From the NCBI GenBank assembly GCA_026709985.1, contig JAPORY010000078.1, positions 44,206 to 108,205 on the forward strand: a stretch of 64,000 bases of DNA. Direction: 5' to 3'. The first letter of the stretch is position 1, and each line of letters starts with the position of its first letter. The translations under genes and the position numbers were made by a program. The notes beneath the pieces are model-generated. The model made no database searches. It saw only the letters and a program-made list of their open reading frames with translations, and was not told the DNA's origin. Shown one piece after another: positions 45,477 through 54,254 of this stretch. Source of the stretch: Aestuariivita sp. (GTDB lineage: Bacteria; Pseudomonadota; Alphaproteobacteria; Rhodobacterales; Rhodobacteraceae).

Positions 45477-46661
45477 TCAATAGGACAGCTTCAGCAATTC
45501 TATGATTTCCTCAGTTCCCGAAACTGGTCGTGGGTTACTGGAAACGATGATGTCTTCCATTGCGTCTTTGGCAATGCCAGCAAAATCCGCCTCCTCGACA
45601 TCGACATCGCGCAATCGCCAAGGTTGATTCAGGTCCTTTACCAGTTGCAGAACGGCCTCGGCCGCCGACTTAGGCGAGCGCCCATTTTGGGTCATAACAT
45701 TAAGGATTTGAGACTGCTGATCTTTCGTGTGGGAAAGATTGAAGTCAAGTACGTTGTGCAACATCACGCAGGATGTTTGACCATGCGGCACTCCGCATCT
45801 GGCGCCAAGCTGGTGACCAATGCCGTGGCTGATGCCTAGTGAGACATTGCCCAGCCCACAGATCGATAACCAGGCTGCGATCTGGAGTTCAGTTCTGATC
45901 GCAACATTGGCTGGATCAGCTTTGCTATCGCGCAGACCTTGGTCTAGGATTTTTAGCGCATAGCTACATGTTGCGTCGACATAGGGGTGTGACTGATTTG
46001 AGCAGATTGCTTCGATACAATGATCGACCGAACGCATACCCGTTGACAGCCAGAGCCACAATGGTGTTTGAAGCGTCAAGGCCGAATCCAGAATTACCGC
46101 GCGAGCCGTAATTTGCCGGTCAATATACAGATCCTTAACTTGGCGATCCTCGTCGGTGATGCCGGCAAACCAAGTAAATTCTCCAGCCGAAAGGGTCGTC
46201 GGAATCGCAATTAACGGCAGTGGCACCCCCTGCAATCGCGGAATTTCAAGCTTGTCAGGGTACTCATAAATAACTCGCATTCTGTCAAAATCATCCAGCG
46301 CCATTATACCTTCTGATAATGCGATAACCACGCCTTTCGCGGTATCGTTCGGGGAGCCGCCACCAAAGCTGACGACGGCATCTGCCCCCATATCGCGAGC
46401 CATACGGGCCGCCGCTAACACTTTTGAACGTGGGACATGCGCTTTAGTATCGTGAAATACTTGTTTGATGCGCCCATTCGAAGCTGCAACAACTCTGTCG
46501 CAGAGTTCAGTCTTGGTAGCCAGCGTCGTGCCGGTGATCAATAAAGCGTTCTCGCAGTTGAGATCCGCGAGAACACTTTCGAGTGCGCTGACGCTACCGG
46601 CGCCATGATGGACAATATCCATGGGCGGCAAGACGTAGGCTCCTTCACGGTCATTACTCAT
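45477..46661 (-). CDS. Iron-containing alcohol dehydrogenase / maleylacetate reductase-like
   Basis: 394 residues. The NAD loop SFGGGSPNDTAKG and AIPTTLSAGEF are typical of the family. Metal ligands are suggested by MRSVDHCIEA, ISHGIGHQLG and the VPHGQTS stretch. The family reduces or oxidises alcohols/aldehydes, or reduces maleylacetate in aromatic degradation. Its place in this island suggests a dehydrogenase or reductase step on the imported substrate, but the substrate cannot be assigned. The 93-base gap to the next gene upstream contains its GGAGG-type ribosome site. Confidence 0.88.
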   Translation of the reverse strand: MSNDREGAYVLPPMDIVHHGAGSVSALESVLADLNCENALLITGTTLATKTELCDRVVAASNGRIKQVFHDTKAHVPRSKVLAAARMARDMGADAVVSFGGGSPNDTAKGVVIALSEGIMALDDFDRMRVIYEYPDKLEIPRLQGVPLPLIAIPTTLSAGEFTWFAGITDEDRQVKDLYIDRQITARAVILDSALTLQTPLWLWLSTGMRSVDHCIEAICSNQSHPYVDATCSYALKILDQGLRDSKADPANVAIRTELQIAAWLSICGLGNVSLGISHGIGHQLGARCGVPHGQTSCVMLHNVLDFNLSHTKDQQSQILNVMTQNGRSPKSAAEAVLQLVKDLNQPWRLRDVDVEEADFAGIAKDAMEDIIVSSNPRPVSGTEEIIELLKLSY

Positions 46662-46754
46662 CTGTTCCTCCTTTGATTTTGAGGTCGGGGTGGCATTGCT
46701 AAGAGCACGAATAACTGGTCGATCTAAGCTTCTCTGAATTCACGGAGCGCTGGC

Positions 46755-47504
46755 TCAAACAGTCATTTGCGGTTTGATCTTGTCCATGAGGATAGGAACG
46801 CCTAAGGTGCAACTATGCATTCCTAGAACGGACGCTAACTGAAAAACTTCCAAAATTTCTTCCTTTGAGGCACCTGCGTCCAGCGCCTGACCGATGAAAG
46901 CCTGAGCGGCATGCTCATTGAGGTGAGTAGCAGCAGTGGTGACGGCAATCATCACGAATGCGCTTGTTTTTTTGTCAAGTGGTGAGTCTTTCATGGGTCC
47001 CCAGGTTTCAAGGGCTGCCACAAAACTTGCTGGGTCAAGCCTTTGCCAAGCGGCCGCGCTTTCATCCCAATATCCAAAAGCGTCCTCAAAAGCTGCCTGC
47101 AGTTCGGGATCCTTGGCTCCGCCGTCAATGGGCAATCCTCGCCGAGTCAACTCCTTGTTCAAAAGGTGTGAGCCAAGTAAGTTCGTTGCGACGCCCATTG
47201 ATGCACAAAGGCGGTAAACCTCCATTATTTCTTGCGGTGTTGCACCATACCTGAGCGCATTCTCTAGATGAATCTGAAGACCGGGTTCGTAGAGATGGGT
47301 CGTAGCCACATCGATCGCCGTGTAAATGAACTCCTTGACCTTTGGTTCCAACGGGCCGCCAGACCACGGAATTGCCGAGTAGTTTAGGTAATTCTCAAAG
47401 AAATCAGGGGCAAGTTCGAGAAGCCCGTCCCAGAATCCGCTCCAATAGCCGCGTTTTTCAATAAAATCAGTCTTTAGGGCCGCTTTTCTTTCGCTGTTGG
47501 TCAC
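46755..47504 (-). CDS. Carboxymuconolactone decarboxylase-family protein, two domains
   Basis: 249 residues from GTG 47504, overlapping the acyl-CoA synthetase stop (GTGA), with AAGGAG 8 bases upstream. Two CMD repeats: about residues 50-110 (FIYTAIDVATTHLYEPGLQI, YGATPQEIMEVYRL) and about 165-235 (FVMIAVTTAATHLNEHAA, GASKEEILEVFQLA). Neither has the CxxC of AhpD, so peroxidase activity is unlikely. The family includes gamma-carboxymuconolactone decarboxylase and related lactone enzymes, which would fit a catabolic island. A longer frame to 47702 lies inside the neighbour gene. Confidence 0.87.
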   Translation of the reverse strand: MTNSERKAALKTDFIEKRGYWSGFWDGLLELAPDFFENYLNYSAIPWSGGPLEPKVKEFIYTAIDVATTHLYEPGLQIHLENALRYGATPQEIMEVYRLCASMGVATNLLGSHLLNKELTRRGLPIDGGAKDPELQAAFEDAFGYWDESAAAWQRLDPASFVAALETWGPMKDSPLDKKTSAFVMIAVTTAATHLNEHAAQAFIGQALDAGASKEEILEVFQLASVLGMHSCTLGVPILMDKIKPQMTV

Positions 47505-49120
47505 AATGCAGTCTCCTTGCGTGCTGAGATAAGGACAATCTTTCCCGACTGCCAATCGCGGGCGTAGGTGTCGCAATCCTCGCCGATGGATTTGAGTCGG
47601 AATTTTTGCACTTTTTGGGTTCCGGTCTTCGGTAGGGATTCGCGAAATTCGAGATAGCTTGGCACCCAGAAGCGCGGCAAAACCTCGTCGCAAAAAGCCC
47701 AAAACTCATCTGGCGTGGATTCTTTTCCAGGCAGCATGACGACAACAATCTTGACTTCAAATTCCCCCAAGTCCGACTGGACAGGAACTACAGCGCATTC
47801 CAGTATGTCTGGGTGTTTGTTTACAGCGCGTTCTAGTTCAAAGGATGAAATATTCTCACCGCGCCGTCGGATCACGTCTCGGGCTCGGTCGATAAAATAC
47901 AAACTGCCATCCTCGTCCATTCTGCATCGGTCACCAGTATGGAACCAAAGGTTTCGCCAAGATTCGATCGTGGACTCATCCTTGTTGTCGTAACCGGAAA
48001 ACATAGCAAACGGCTGTTTGGGGCGAACTAATAACTCACCGCCTTCTCCGAAGGCGAGGGGCTTGTCATCTTCATCAGCGACTATTGCATCAAAAGTGTG
48101 ATCATTGATTCTCCCACAAGATGTGCCTTTGCGAGGCTTGCCGAAGGGCGTGCCGGCGACGATTCCCGTTTCGGTAGCACCGTAGGCCTCAATTATTTCG
48201 ATACCGAATCGTTCTTCAAATTCGGGATTAGAGTTTCCAATGTAGTAAGCACGGGCTGGTTGCACGGAGTCATCCTCCCGGGCGGGCTGTTTCATGAGTA
48301 TTGGCAACATCGAAAAAATCCCTTGTGCGATGTTTGCATTGGCAGCACGAAGTTCATCCCAGTACGTTGTCACAGAAAAGCGCGGACTAATCGCAATCCT
48401 GTTTCCATATAATATTGATGAACCAACGCCCATCCATGCCGCAATGGCATGGAATAAAGGAAGCGGGGTATAGACCGACTCACCTTTGGCCAGCGCAACA
48501 AGATGCGCCCAATCCAACGCATAAGTCGCAACATGCGCATTGGTGGCGAGAACGCCTTTGGAAAGGCCGGTGGTCCCAGAAGTGAAACTGATGGCCATTG
48601 GATCGGCATGAGTTACCTTGGTCGCGGGCGCGGCAGGCTTTCCGGTCAAAAGATCTGACAGGGTCAGAATATTGCAGGTAGAATAAAGCCTAGTGGGAAC
48701 CTCAGTCGGTGCCGATAGAACAATATGCTTAAGTTCAGGCAGTCGGTCGACAACCTCAACAATTAAAGGCAGGAATTCTGGATCTACCAGTAAATGGGTC
48801 ACACGCGAGTCGTTGAGTTGGTATTGTAGGATGTCGCCTCTATATTCTGTGTTTATTGGGACGTAGATCGCGCCGAGCTTTGCTGCTGAAAGCCAAGCGA
48901 GGACAAATCCGTAGGAATTTCGTGCGAAGATTCCCATTCTACCACGCTTTTGAAGACCTAGCTCGTCTAATGTATTGGCTGCGCTGTTGGTGGCTATTTC
49001 AAAGTCGCCGAAACTATGTTCGACCCCGCCAAATTGAAGAAAAACGTCTTCTGGGGCCTCCTCTGCTACCCGGCGTAGGCGATGAGTCAAAACTCTTTCC
49101 TGAAGTTCAAGGTCGCGCAT
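47501..49120 (-). CDS. Acyl-CoA synthetase (CaiC-like AMP-binding ligase)
   Basis: 539 residues. The ATP loop FTSGTTGLSKGVLATN, the YGATETG motif, the FHTGDR motif, the hinge region FIDRARDVIRRRGENIS and the C-terminal lysine site LPKTGTQKVQK are all intact. It resembles CaiC/crotonobetaine-CoA ligases, and would activate the imported acid for the acyl-CoA dehydrogenase and crotonase of the neighbouring operon. ATG at 49120. Two further AMP-binding genes in the window (24261 and 31844) belong to the Liv system, not to this one. Confidence 0.92.
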   Translation of the reverse strand: MRDLELQERVLTHRLRRVAEEAPEDVFLQFGGVEHSFGDFEIATNSAANTLDELGLQKRGRMGIFARNSYGFVLAWLSAAKLGAIYVPINTEYRGDILQYQLNDSRVTHLLVDPEFLPLIVEVVDRLPELKHIVLSAPTEVPTRLYSTCNILTLSDLLTGKPAAPATKVTHADPMAISFTSGTTGLSKGVLATNAHVATYALDWAHLVALAKGESVYTPLPLFHAIAAWMGVGSSILYGNRIAISPRFSVTTYWDELRAANANIAQGIFSMLPILMKQPAREDDSVQPARAYYIGNSNPEFEERFGIEIIEAYGATETGIVAGTPFGKPRKGTSCGRINDHTFDAIVADEDDKPLAFGEGGELLVRPKQPFAMFSGYDNKDESTIESWRNLWFHTGDRCRMDEDGSLYFIDRARDVIRRRGENISSFELERAVNKHPDILECAVVPVQSDLGEFEVKIVVVMLPGKESTPDEFWAFCDEVLPRFWVPSYLEFRESLPKTGTQKVQKFRLKSIGEDCDTYARDWQSGKIVLISARKETAL

Positions 49121-49709
49121 ATGTCATTACCCTTGATTTTGGTTGCTAGTAGGCAAACTGGAACGTGGTTCAAGCATAGAGTTCCAGACGTCTCGACCTC
49201 CGATTCATGACATCTGTCCCACCAGCGCCTAAGTTATCCTCGACACGCCACAGTTTACCTATTTGCGGTCGGACTGGTGGCGGACTGCTTTCCCTTGAAG
49301 AAGCATCATTCACAATGATTCTGGCGCACGACGCAGATTCCGCCCCCTAGTTTAGCCTGGGTAACACACTGCCAACTATAGAACTCTTTTCCATGTTGGC
49401 GTCCCATTTCCACGAATTGAATTTTCGTATCGGTAGGATCGACAATATGGGGCAGGGACACTTGCTTCAAATATATTGATTCTATAAGTCCTATACCGAA
49501 AAGGCATTAATCGCCAGTCAAGTGATTCCCGGTACACACAGGAAGACGGTTGAGGATTCTCAGCGCTCACGGTCCATTAGCCTGCAAGGCCACGACGCGC
49601 TCTAAGCTTTTCATGGAGAGGCCTTGCGACCGCCCGCAAGGTGGTGCTACATTCCCGATCAATAGGCTAGTCGTTCCCCTTTGGAGTCGGGCTCAAGGAG
49701 GTAAGAAAA
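49121..49709. other. Divergent promoter region between acyl-CoA synthetase and lysR
   Basis: 589 bases separate the acyl-CoA synthetase start from the lysR start. Regulators of this type usually bind between themselves and a divergent operon, so this is where the control site of the catabolic genes would be expected. I found no gene and no confident T-N11-A box. The lysR ribosome site AAGGAGG (49695-49701) is at the end. Confidence 0.45.
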
Positions 49710-50642
49710 ATCGACCTTCGGCAACTGAGACAATTTGTAGCAGTTTACGAGCTAAGGAGCATCTCTGCTGCATCGTCGCGTCTGCATATTGCCCAACCGG
49801 CCATCTCCCGAAATATGCAAAATCTCGGTGCCGACTTAAGTGTCGAGCTTTTCATGAAGCAAGGTCGGGGAATACAACCAACGAAAGCGGCGGACCGACT
49901 ATATGATCATGCGCAGCAAATTCTCCGTGATGTGCAAACGGCACGCCTCTCCGTTCAGGCTACCCAAGACTCTCCTGCGGGTCGATTGAGCCTCGCGGCG
50001 ACGGATCAGATTGGTCGAATCTTTCTTGCTCAGATACTGCGCCTCTTCAATGAGTCGTATCCTCAAGTAAGCGTTTCGATATGGGAGGGTATGGGTTCCA
50101 CGGTATACGAGTGGCTGCTGAGTGGCATCGTGGATTTAGGATTTATTTCTGCTCCGCCGCCGAGCCCCATTATCACCAAAGTCGCGGCAGTTTACGACAA
50201 TATGATGGTTGCTGTTTCCAGCGACTGGCGGAATTCAAACTATGCGCACTTAGTAAAGGATGAGTTCGCGCTTGAGGATCTTGCCAAATTACCCTTGATT
50301 CTGCCGAGACGGAACACCGGGCATAGAGTCGCCGTAGATCAAGCGCTGGCCGAAATCGGTTTGGTACCGAACATCGTCTCTGAAGTGGACGGCGTATGTA
50401 CCAATCGGGCGCTTATCGAACGCAACATGGGATGTTCTGTCATGATCATAGAGGCCATGCAACCAGATCTCCAACTTGGGTTGCTCAACGCTGTTCCCAT
50501 TGTGTCACCGCCACTGGAAGTGGAGATCGGGTTACTTAAACCGCGTGATCGACTATTAACTCCGGCCGGCCGCGCATTCATCGAAATGCTGATGAGCAAC
50601 GAGTTCGCGGGTGGCCTGAGGTTTACTGATAAGTTGCGGTAG
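49710..50642 (+). CDS. LysR-family regulator with probable ATC start
   Basis: 310 residues. The helix-turn-helix LRQLRQFVAVYELRSISAAS ... IAQPAISRNM is complete only if translation begins near 49710. There the codon ATC stands where LysR proteins have ATG before DLRQLR. It is preceded by AAGGAGG with an 8-base spacer, and an in-frame stop TAG at 49668 bars any earlier start; no ATG, GTG or TTG lies between 49671 and 49710. The first ATG (49815) would delete half the helix-turn-helix. The rest is a normal LysR effector domain. It probably controls the divergent acyl-CoA synthetase operon and the importer genes. Confidence 0.88.
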   Translation: MDLRQLRQFVAVYELRSISAASSRLHIAQPAISRNMQNLGADLSVELFMKQGRGIQPTKAADRLYDHAQQILRDVQTARLSVQATQDSPAGRLSLAATDQIGRIFLAQILRLFNESYPQVSVSIWEGMGSTVYEWLLSGIVDLGFISAPPPSPIITKVAAVYDNMMVAVSSDWRNSNYAHLVKDEFALEDLAKLPLILPRRNTGHRVAVDQALAEIGLVPNIVSEVDGVCTNRALIERNMGCSVMIIEAMQPDLQLGLLNAVPIVSPPLEVEIGLLKPRDRLLTPAGRAFIEMLMSNEFAGGLRFTDKLR

Positions 50643-51006
50643 CTTTGAACAGTCAAAAGCCAATCGATACCGCTCGGGCATACGAATCATAGCAAATATA
50701 TATTTGTGATATGTGATAGCGTCACATACTGTTGCTCAAGGCACTCAGTCTAGAAGTCGTGGAGAATATGAGGGCAAGTAAGGAACTTGCAACCTGTTTC
50801 TGCTCTTATGAGTGAAGCTGTTCTAGCCGCTCAATGGTCATCGCACAATGAGTAATTTGCGGCGGAGGCCCAATCCCCTAGCGTTTGTATGCGTGAAACG
50901 CAACTGAAGTCCATGCAGAACGCAACCAAAACAGGTGCCGATTGTATACATTGCCCAGATCGGGGCAATTTTTTGCCCGTGGCATTAAGGAAAATAGGAG
51001 GACGCC
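50643..51006. other. Promoter region of the importer binding-protein gene
   Basis: 364 bases without a gene. It contains the palindrome at 50710-50728, a likely operator, and the strong ribosome site AGGAGG of the dppA-like gene at its 3' end. An adjoining ATTTGTGATATGTGAT repeats the half site. Confidence 0.5.
50710..50728. promoter_or_regulatory. Palindromic operator candidate TATGTGA-N5-TCACATA
   Basis: Two 7-base arms, perfectly inverted, separated by TAGCG. A further TGTGAT half site lies just upstream (50705-50710). The layout resembles CRP-type or GntR-type sites; the 5-base spacer differs from the 6 of CRP. It is about 280 bases before the dppA-like gene and 68 bases after lysR. Operator role is inference from symmetry and position. 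Confidence 0.5.
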
Positions 51007-52629
51007 ATGAAAACTCTGATAGGAAGAAGTATGAGACTGGCTCTTGCGGTACTTTTGCTCGTGAGCCCGAATCTCGCTTTGGCAAAAGACAATTTGATCA
51101 TTGCGATCCCCGGACTTCCATCCGGTGTTGACCTTGATCGCCACGTTAGCCCCCAAACTTGGACAATGGCCGCCCAGCTTTTTGAAAGCGGCATGGAATG
51201 GGAGATGGGAGATTATCCTTTTGAAAGCGGCAAAGCCTTCGACCCAACTAATCTTGAAGGTTATCAGTATCCAATAGGTTATACGACGCAAAATACCACT
51301 CCGGCACTTTTCGAGTCTTGTGAGGAATTTGAGGGTGGTCAGCGCGTGGTGTATCATATCCAGCCAGGTATCATGTCTGCTTGGGGCAATGAATTTACTG
51401 CGGATGATGTAATATGGCGATACAACCGCGAAAAGGAACTGCCAATAATTTATGCGCTGGTGAGTCATCTATTCAATACTGATACTGCGACAAAAACCAA
51501 AATTGATGACTATACTGTCGAGTTGACAAACGATGTGCCGATGCCACTTGCTTGCCCAGGATTGACGAATTTCTACAACGCCTGGCTCGATTCCAAGGAA
51601 GTCAGTAGGCATGCATCGGGGGATGACCCTCATTCTGCCAACTGGTTGGCAACAAATGGAGGAGGCTTTGGGGCTTACTACGTTACTGAATGGTCGCCAG
51701 GCAAACGGGTAATAATGGAGGCGAACCCCAATTACTACAAAGGTGAACCAGTGATCGGGCGCATAACTTATGTCGTTGTGCCGGAATCTGCTGGACGACT
51801 GGCTCTGCTGCAACGAGGCGAGGTTGATATCGCCGAGGGCCTATCGCCAGATGAGATCAACGCTCTGGCGGATAACGAGAGTGCTGCAGGGGTCGCAGTT
51901 CGCGGGAACAGCCAGATGTGGCTTATTGCTAACAACAACCACGAAGAGATGACTGACTTGCGGGTTCGTCAAGCAATCAACTACGCCATTCCGCGTACTG
52001 AGATCGTGGATAATGTCTATCACGGCATGGCGCGAGAATGGAATGGTGTGATTTCTTCCGTAACGCCAGGATATGTCGAGTCCGATGCTTATGCCTTTGA
52101 CCTCAAGAAAGCGCGTAGCCTATTGGAAGAGGCCGGAAAGGGCGACGGATTTACGCTTGAACTTGCGTTTAGCGCTGGTGTTCCAGAGATGGAAAATATG
52201 GCAGTTCTTCTGCAAGACTCTCTGGGTGAAATCGGTATTTCTCTCGATTTGAAGAAGTTGCCGGTTGCGGCTCATGCTGACCTCGTGCAAAGTCGAAACG
52301 CGCAACTCGCTCTTTGGATTGACAGCCCAATACAGCCGGACTCAAACTATGTGATGAGCTTAGTTTATTCGTCAGGTGATCTGGCGCTGGTGAACTATTC
52401 AAACTACCAAGATGATTATGTCGACGCGAAACTCGTCGAGGGCAGTGCCATTGCCGATGCCGAGGAACGAATCGAGTTCCACAAGGATCTGCAAAGCCAT
52501 ATCAGAGAAGACGCGGCATTTGGTTGGGTTGTCGAGCCCTATTTCCGGATCGGTGTTTCACGCGCAATCACTGGCTTCCGCTGGTTCACGACGCAATACT
52601 ACAAAGTCGCGTTGATGAGTTCGAAATAA
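51007..52629 (+). CDS. Peptide-type ABC importer substrate-binding protein (DppA-like)
   Basis: 540 residues with AGGAGG just before ATG 51007. A signal peptide ending NLALA is followed by the type 2 binding-protein fold of SBP_bac_5: LIIAIPGLPSGVDLDRHVSP, WGNEFTADDVIWRYNREKE, EWSPGKRVIMEANPNYYKG, LALLQRGEVDIAEGLSPDE, VRQAINYAIPRTEIVDNVYH. It should feed the DppB/C permease encoded at 36-39 kb. The DppA name reflects fold; the ligand may be a non-peptide organic acid, as in many relatives. A strong stem-loop follows the stop. Confidence 0.92.
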   Translation: MKTLIGRSMRLALAVLLLVSPNLALAKDNLIIAIPGLPSGVDLDRHVSPQTWTMAAQLFESGMEWEMGDYPFESGKAFDPTNLEGYQYPIGYTTQNTTPALFESCEEFEGGQRVVYHIQPGIMSAWGNEFTADDVIWRYNREKELPIIYALVSHLFNTDTATKTKIDDYTVELTNDVPMPLACPGLTNFYNAWLDSKEVSRHASGDDPHSANWLATNGGGFGAYYVTEWSPGKRVIMEANPNYYKGEPVIGRITYVVVPESAGRLALLQRGEVDIAEGLSPDEINALADNESAAGVAVRGNSQMWLIANNNHEEMTDLRVRQAINYAIPRTEIVDNVYHGMAREWNGVISSVTPGYVESDAYAFDLKKARSLLEEAGKGDGFTLELAFSAGVPEMENMAVLLQDSLGEIGISLDLKKLPVAAHADLVQSRNAQLALWIDSPIQPDSNYVMSLVYSSGDLALVNYSNYQDDYVDAKLVEGSAIADAEERIEFHKDLQSHIREDAAFGWVVEPYFRIGVSRAITGFRWFTTQYYKVALMSSK

Positions 52630-52645
52630 GCATCTACCCATGGGG

Positions 52646-52671
52646 TGTCCGGCGGTAGCAGCCGCCGGACA
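52646..52671 (+). terminator. Strong stem-loop between dppA-like and dppF-like genes
   Basis: TGTCCGGCGG (52646-52655), loop TAGCAG, CCGCCGGACA (52662-52671) is a perfect 10-base-pair, GC-rich stem 16 bases after the dppA-like stop. It lacks a T-tract, so it is more likely to protect the 3' end of the upstream message than to terminate fully. It could account for more binding protein than ATPase. Confidence 0.7.
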
Positions 52672-52696
52672 AATTAAGTGATTGCGAAACGTCTTG

Positions 52697-53665
52697 ATGT
52701 CCGAACCGCTTTTGCAGGTCGACGATTTGAGAAAGGCATTTGTGCTGCACGATGGAAGGAAACTTCACGCGGTGCGTAATGTTTCTTTCGTACTTCATCG
52801 CGGTGAAACGCTTGGCCTCGTAGGTGAGAGTGGGTCGGGCAAAAGCACGGTTGGTCGCTGCATTCTGAAGTTGCAGCAGCCCGATGGCGGCCGGATTTGG
52901 TTTGATGGTTCGGACTTGACCGCACTCGGACCGAAACAGATGCTACCGTACCGTCCTCGGATTCAAATTGTTTTTCAGGATCCGTTTTCGTCCCTCAATG
53001 CCCATATGCGTATCCATGACATCATCACAGAACCACTGCGGCTACATACTAAATTGACCCGCAATCAGCAGGAAGCCAGAGTGGCTGGTATGATCGAACG
53101 CGTGGGGTTAGACCAGAGCGTCAGCCGATACTTTCCGGGCGACATTACCGCTAGCGAGCAGCAGCGCGTCGGCATTGCCCGAGCGTTCATTTGCGAGCCT
53201 CAATGTGTCGTGCTAGATGAGCCTACTTCTGCATTAGATCCGCGAGCGAGGTCCAACCTCCTGGCGCTGCTGAGCGAGCTCCAATTGGAAACGGGAGCAG
53301 GCTACCTGTTCATTTCACACGATATGAATTCGATAGCGAAGATCAGTGACCGCATTGCTGTCATGTATTTGGGGAGTCTCGTTGAAAGTGGGCCAGCACA
53401 AGCGGTACTGACGAATCAGAAACACCCCTATTCGATGGCGCTTCTATCTTCGGTATTATATCCTGATCCCGCACGTCCCCCGCATTCATATGGTTTGGAA
53501 GGCGAAATCCCCTCGGCAATTGGGGTGCGAGATGAGTGCCCCTTGGTTGGACGTTGCCCAATTCGTCAACCTGACTGCGCGTCGGAATATCCGCTGTTGC
53601 GAACGGTCGGACCCGGTCGCCAATCGGCTTGCCGGTATCACGAGCGCCTTGGGAGTATCTCATAA
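52697..53665 (+). CDS. Peptide-type ABC importer ATPase (DppF-like) with changed signature
   Basis: 322 residues from ATG 52697; TTG 52682 is an alternative. Walker A is GESGSGKST (about 44), the Q-loop [10 protein letters not shown], Walker [14 protein letters not shown] and the switch His in LFISHDM (about 207) are canonical. The signature, normally LSGGQ, is ITASEQ (about 151-156). The oligopeptide C-terminal domain has CPLVGRCP and CASEYP cysteines. The intact switch here matches the broken switch of the fused DppD, and the broken signature here matches the intact one there, so the two look like partners with one active and one degenerate ATP site. Confidence 0.9.
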   Translation: MSEPLLQVDDLRKAFVLHDGRKLHAVRNVSFVLHRGETLGLVGESGSGKSTVGRCILKLQQPDGGRIWFDGSDLTALGPKQMLPYRPRIQIVFQDPFSSLNAHMRIHDIITEPLRLHTKLTRNQQEARVAGMIERVGLDQSVSRYFPGDITASEQQRVGIARAFICEPQCVVLDEPTSALDPRARSNLLALLSELQLETGAGYLFISHDMNSIAKISDRIAVMYLGSLVESGPAQAVLTNQKHPYSMALLSSVLYPDPARPPHSYGLEGEIPSAIGVRDECPLVGRCPIRQPDCASEYPLLRTVGPGRQSACRYHERLGSIS

Positions 53666-54254
53666 GCTTCAATGGAAGTCAGCAGCGGACTATTTTGACT
53701 TTTTGATCATTGAGCGGACATCGCTTGTGTGCGTTGCTCTATCTTGTGATCAATGAAGGGTGCATCAAAGACAGAAAAGGAGAGAGCAATGCCAACAAGA
53801 CTAGGAGAGAAGCGACCCGAAATGTGGAGTCAGCGGAGTGCGACGCGAATTTTGTCGCTTTTATGTTGACACGGCATCCTCATTTTTGAAGGCGTCGGCG
53901 CACACAATATATTCTTTTTAAAAAATTGGCATGTTTCGCAAGGTGAACGGATGCAAAAAGCCTTGCATTTTGCGCAATAAGGTGCTGTATCCCGCCCAGA
54001 TCATCGTTCCGATCGTCAGATCTAAATCTGTGTCGCGGTCTTAATATTTTATTTCGAAGAGATGAAATTGGAAGCGACCTTGCAAGCTCAACTCGGCTGT
54101 CGGTCATCTTTCAACAGGCCTTGCTGCTTTGCAAACATGTTCCCTCGCAAAGCATGTATCGGGTGGTTCAAAGTCGCAGATGTTCGGATTGACCTATCCA
54201 ATCATATCATCATCGGAGTATTGTTGCTAACTCTCAAAGGGTTGCAACGGCCGC
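53666..54254. other. Intergenic, one possible mini-gene
   Basis: 589 bases after the importer genes. The only notable item is a 26-codon frame at 53789-53869 listed separately. The rest, on both strands, shows no family-like frame. Confidence 0.4.
53789..53869 (+). CDS. Possible 26-residue peptide or truncated gene start
   Basis: ATG 53789 follows AAAAGGAGAGAGCA, a good ribosome site, and the frame reads MPTRLGEKRPEMWSQRSATR before stopping at TGA 53869. No known family is recognisable. It may be the leftover beginning of a lost gene or a chance frame. Its position after the importer suggests a possible remnant of the island. Confidence 0.2.
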   Translation: MPTRLGEKRPEMWSQRSATRILSLLC

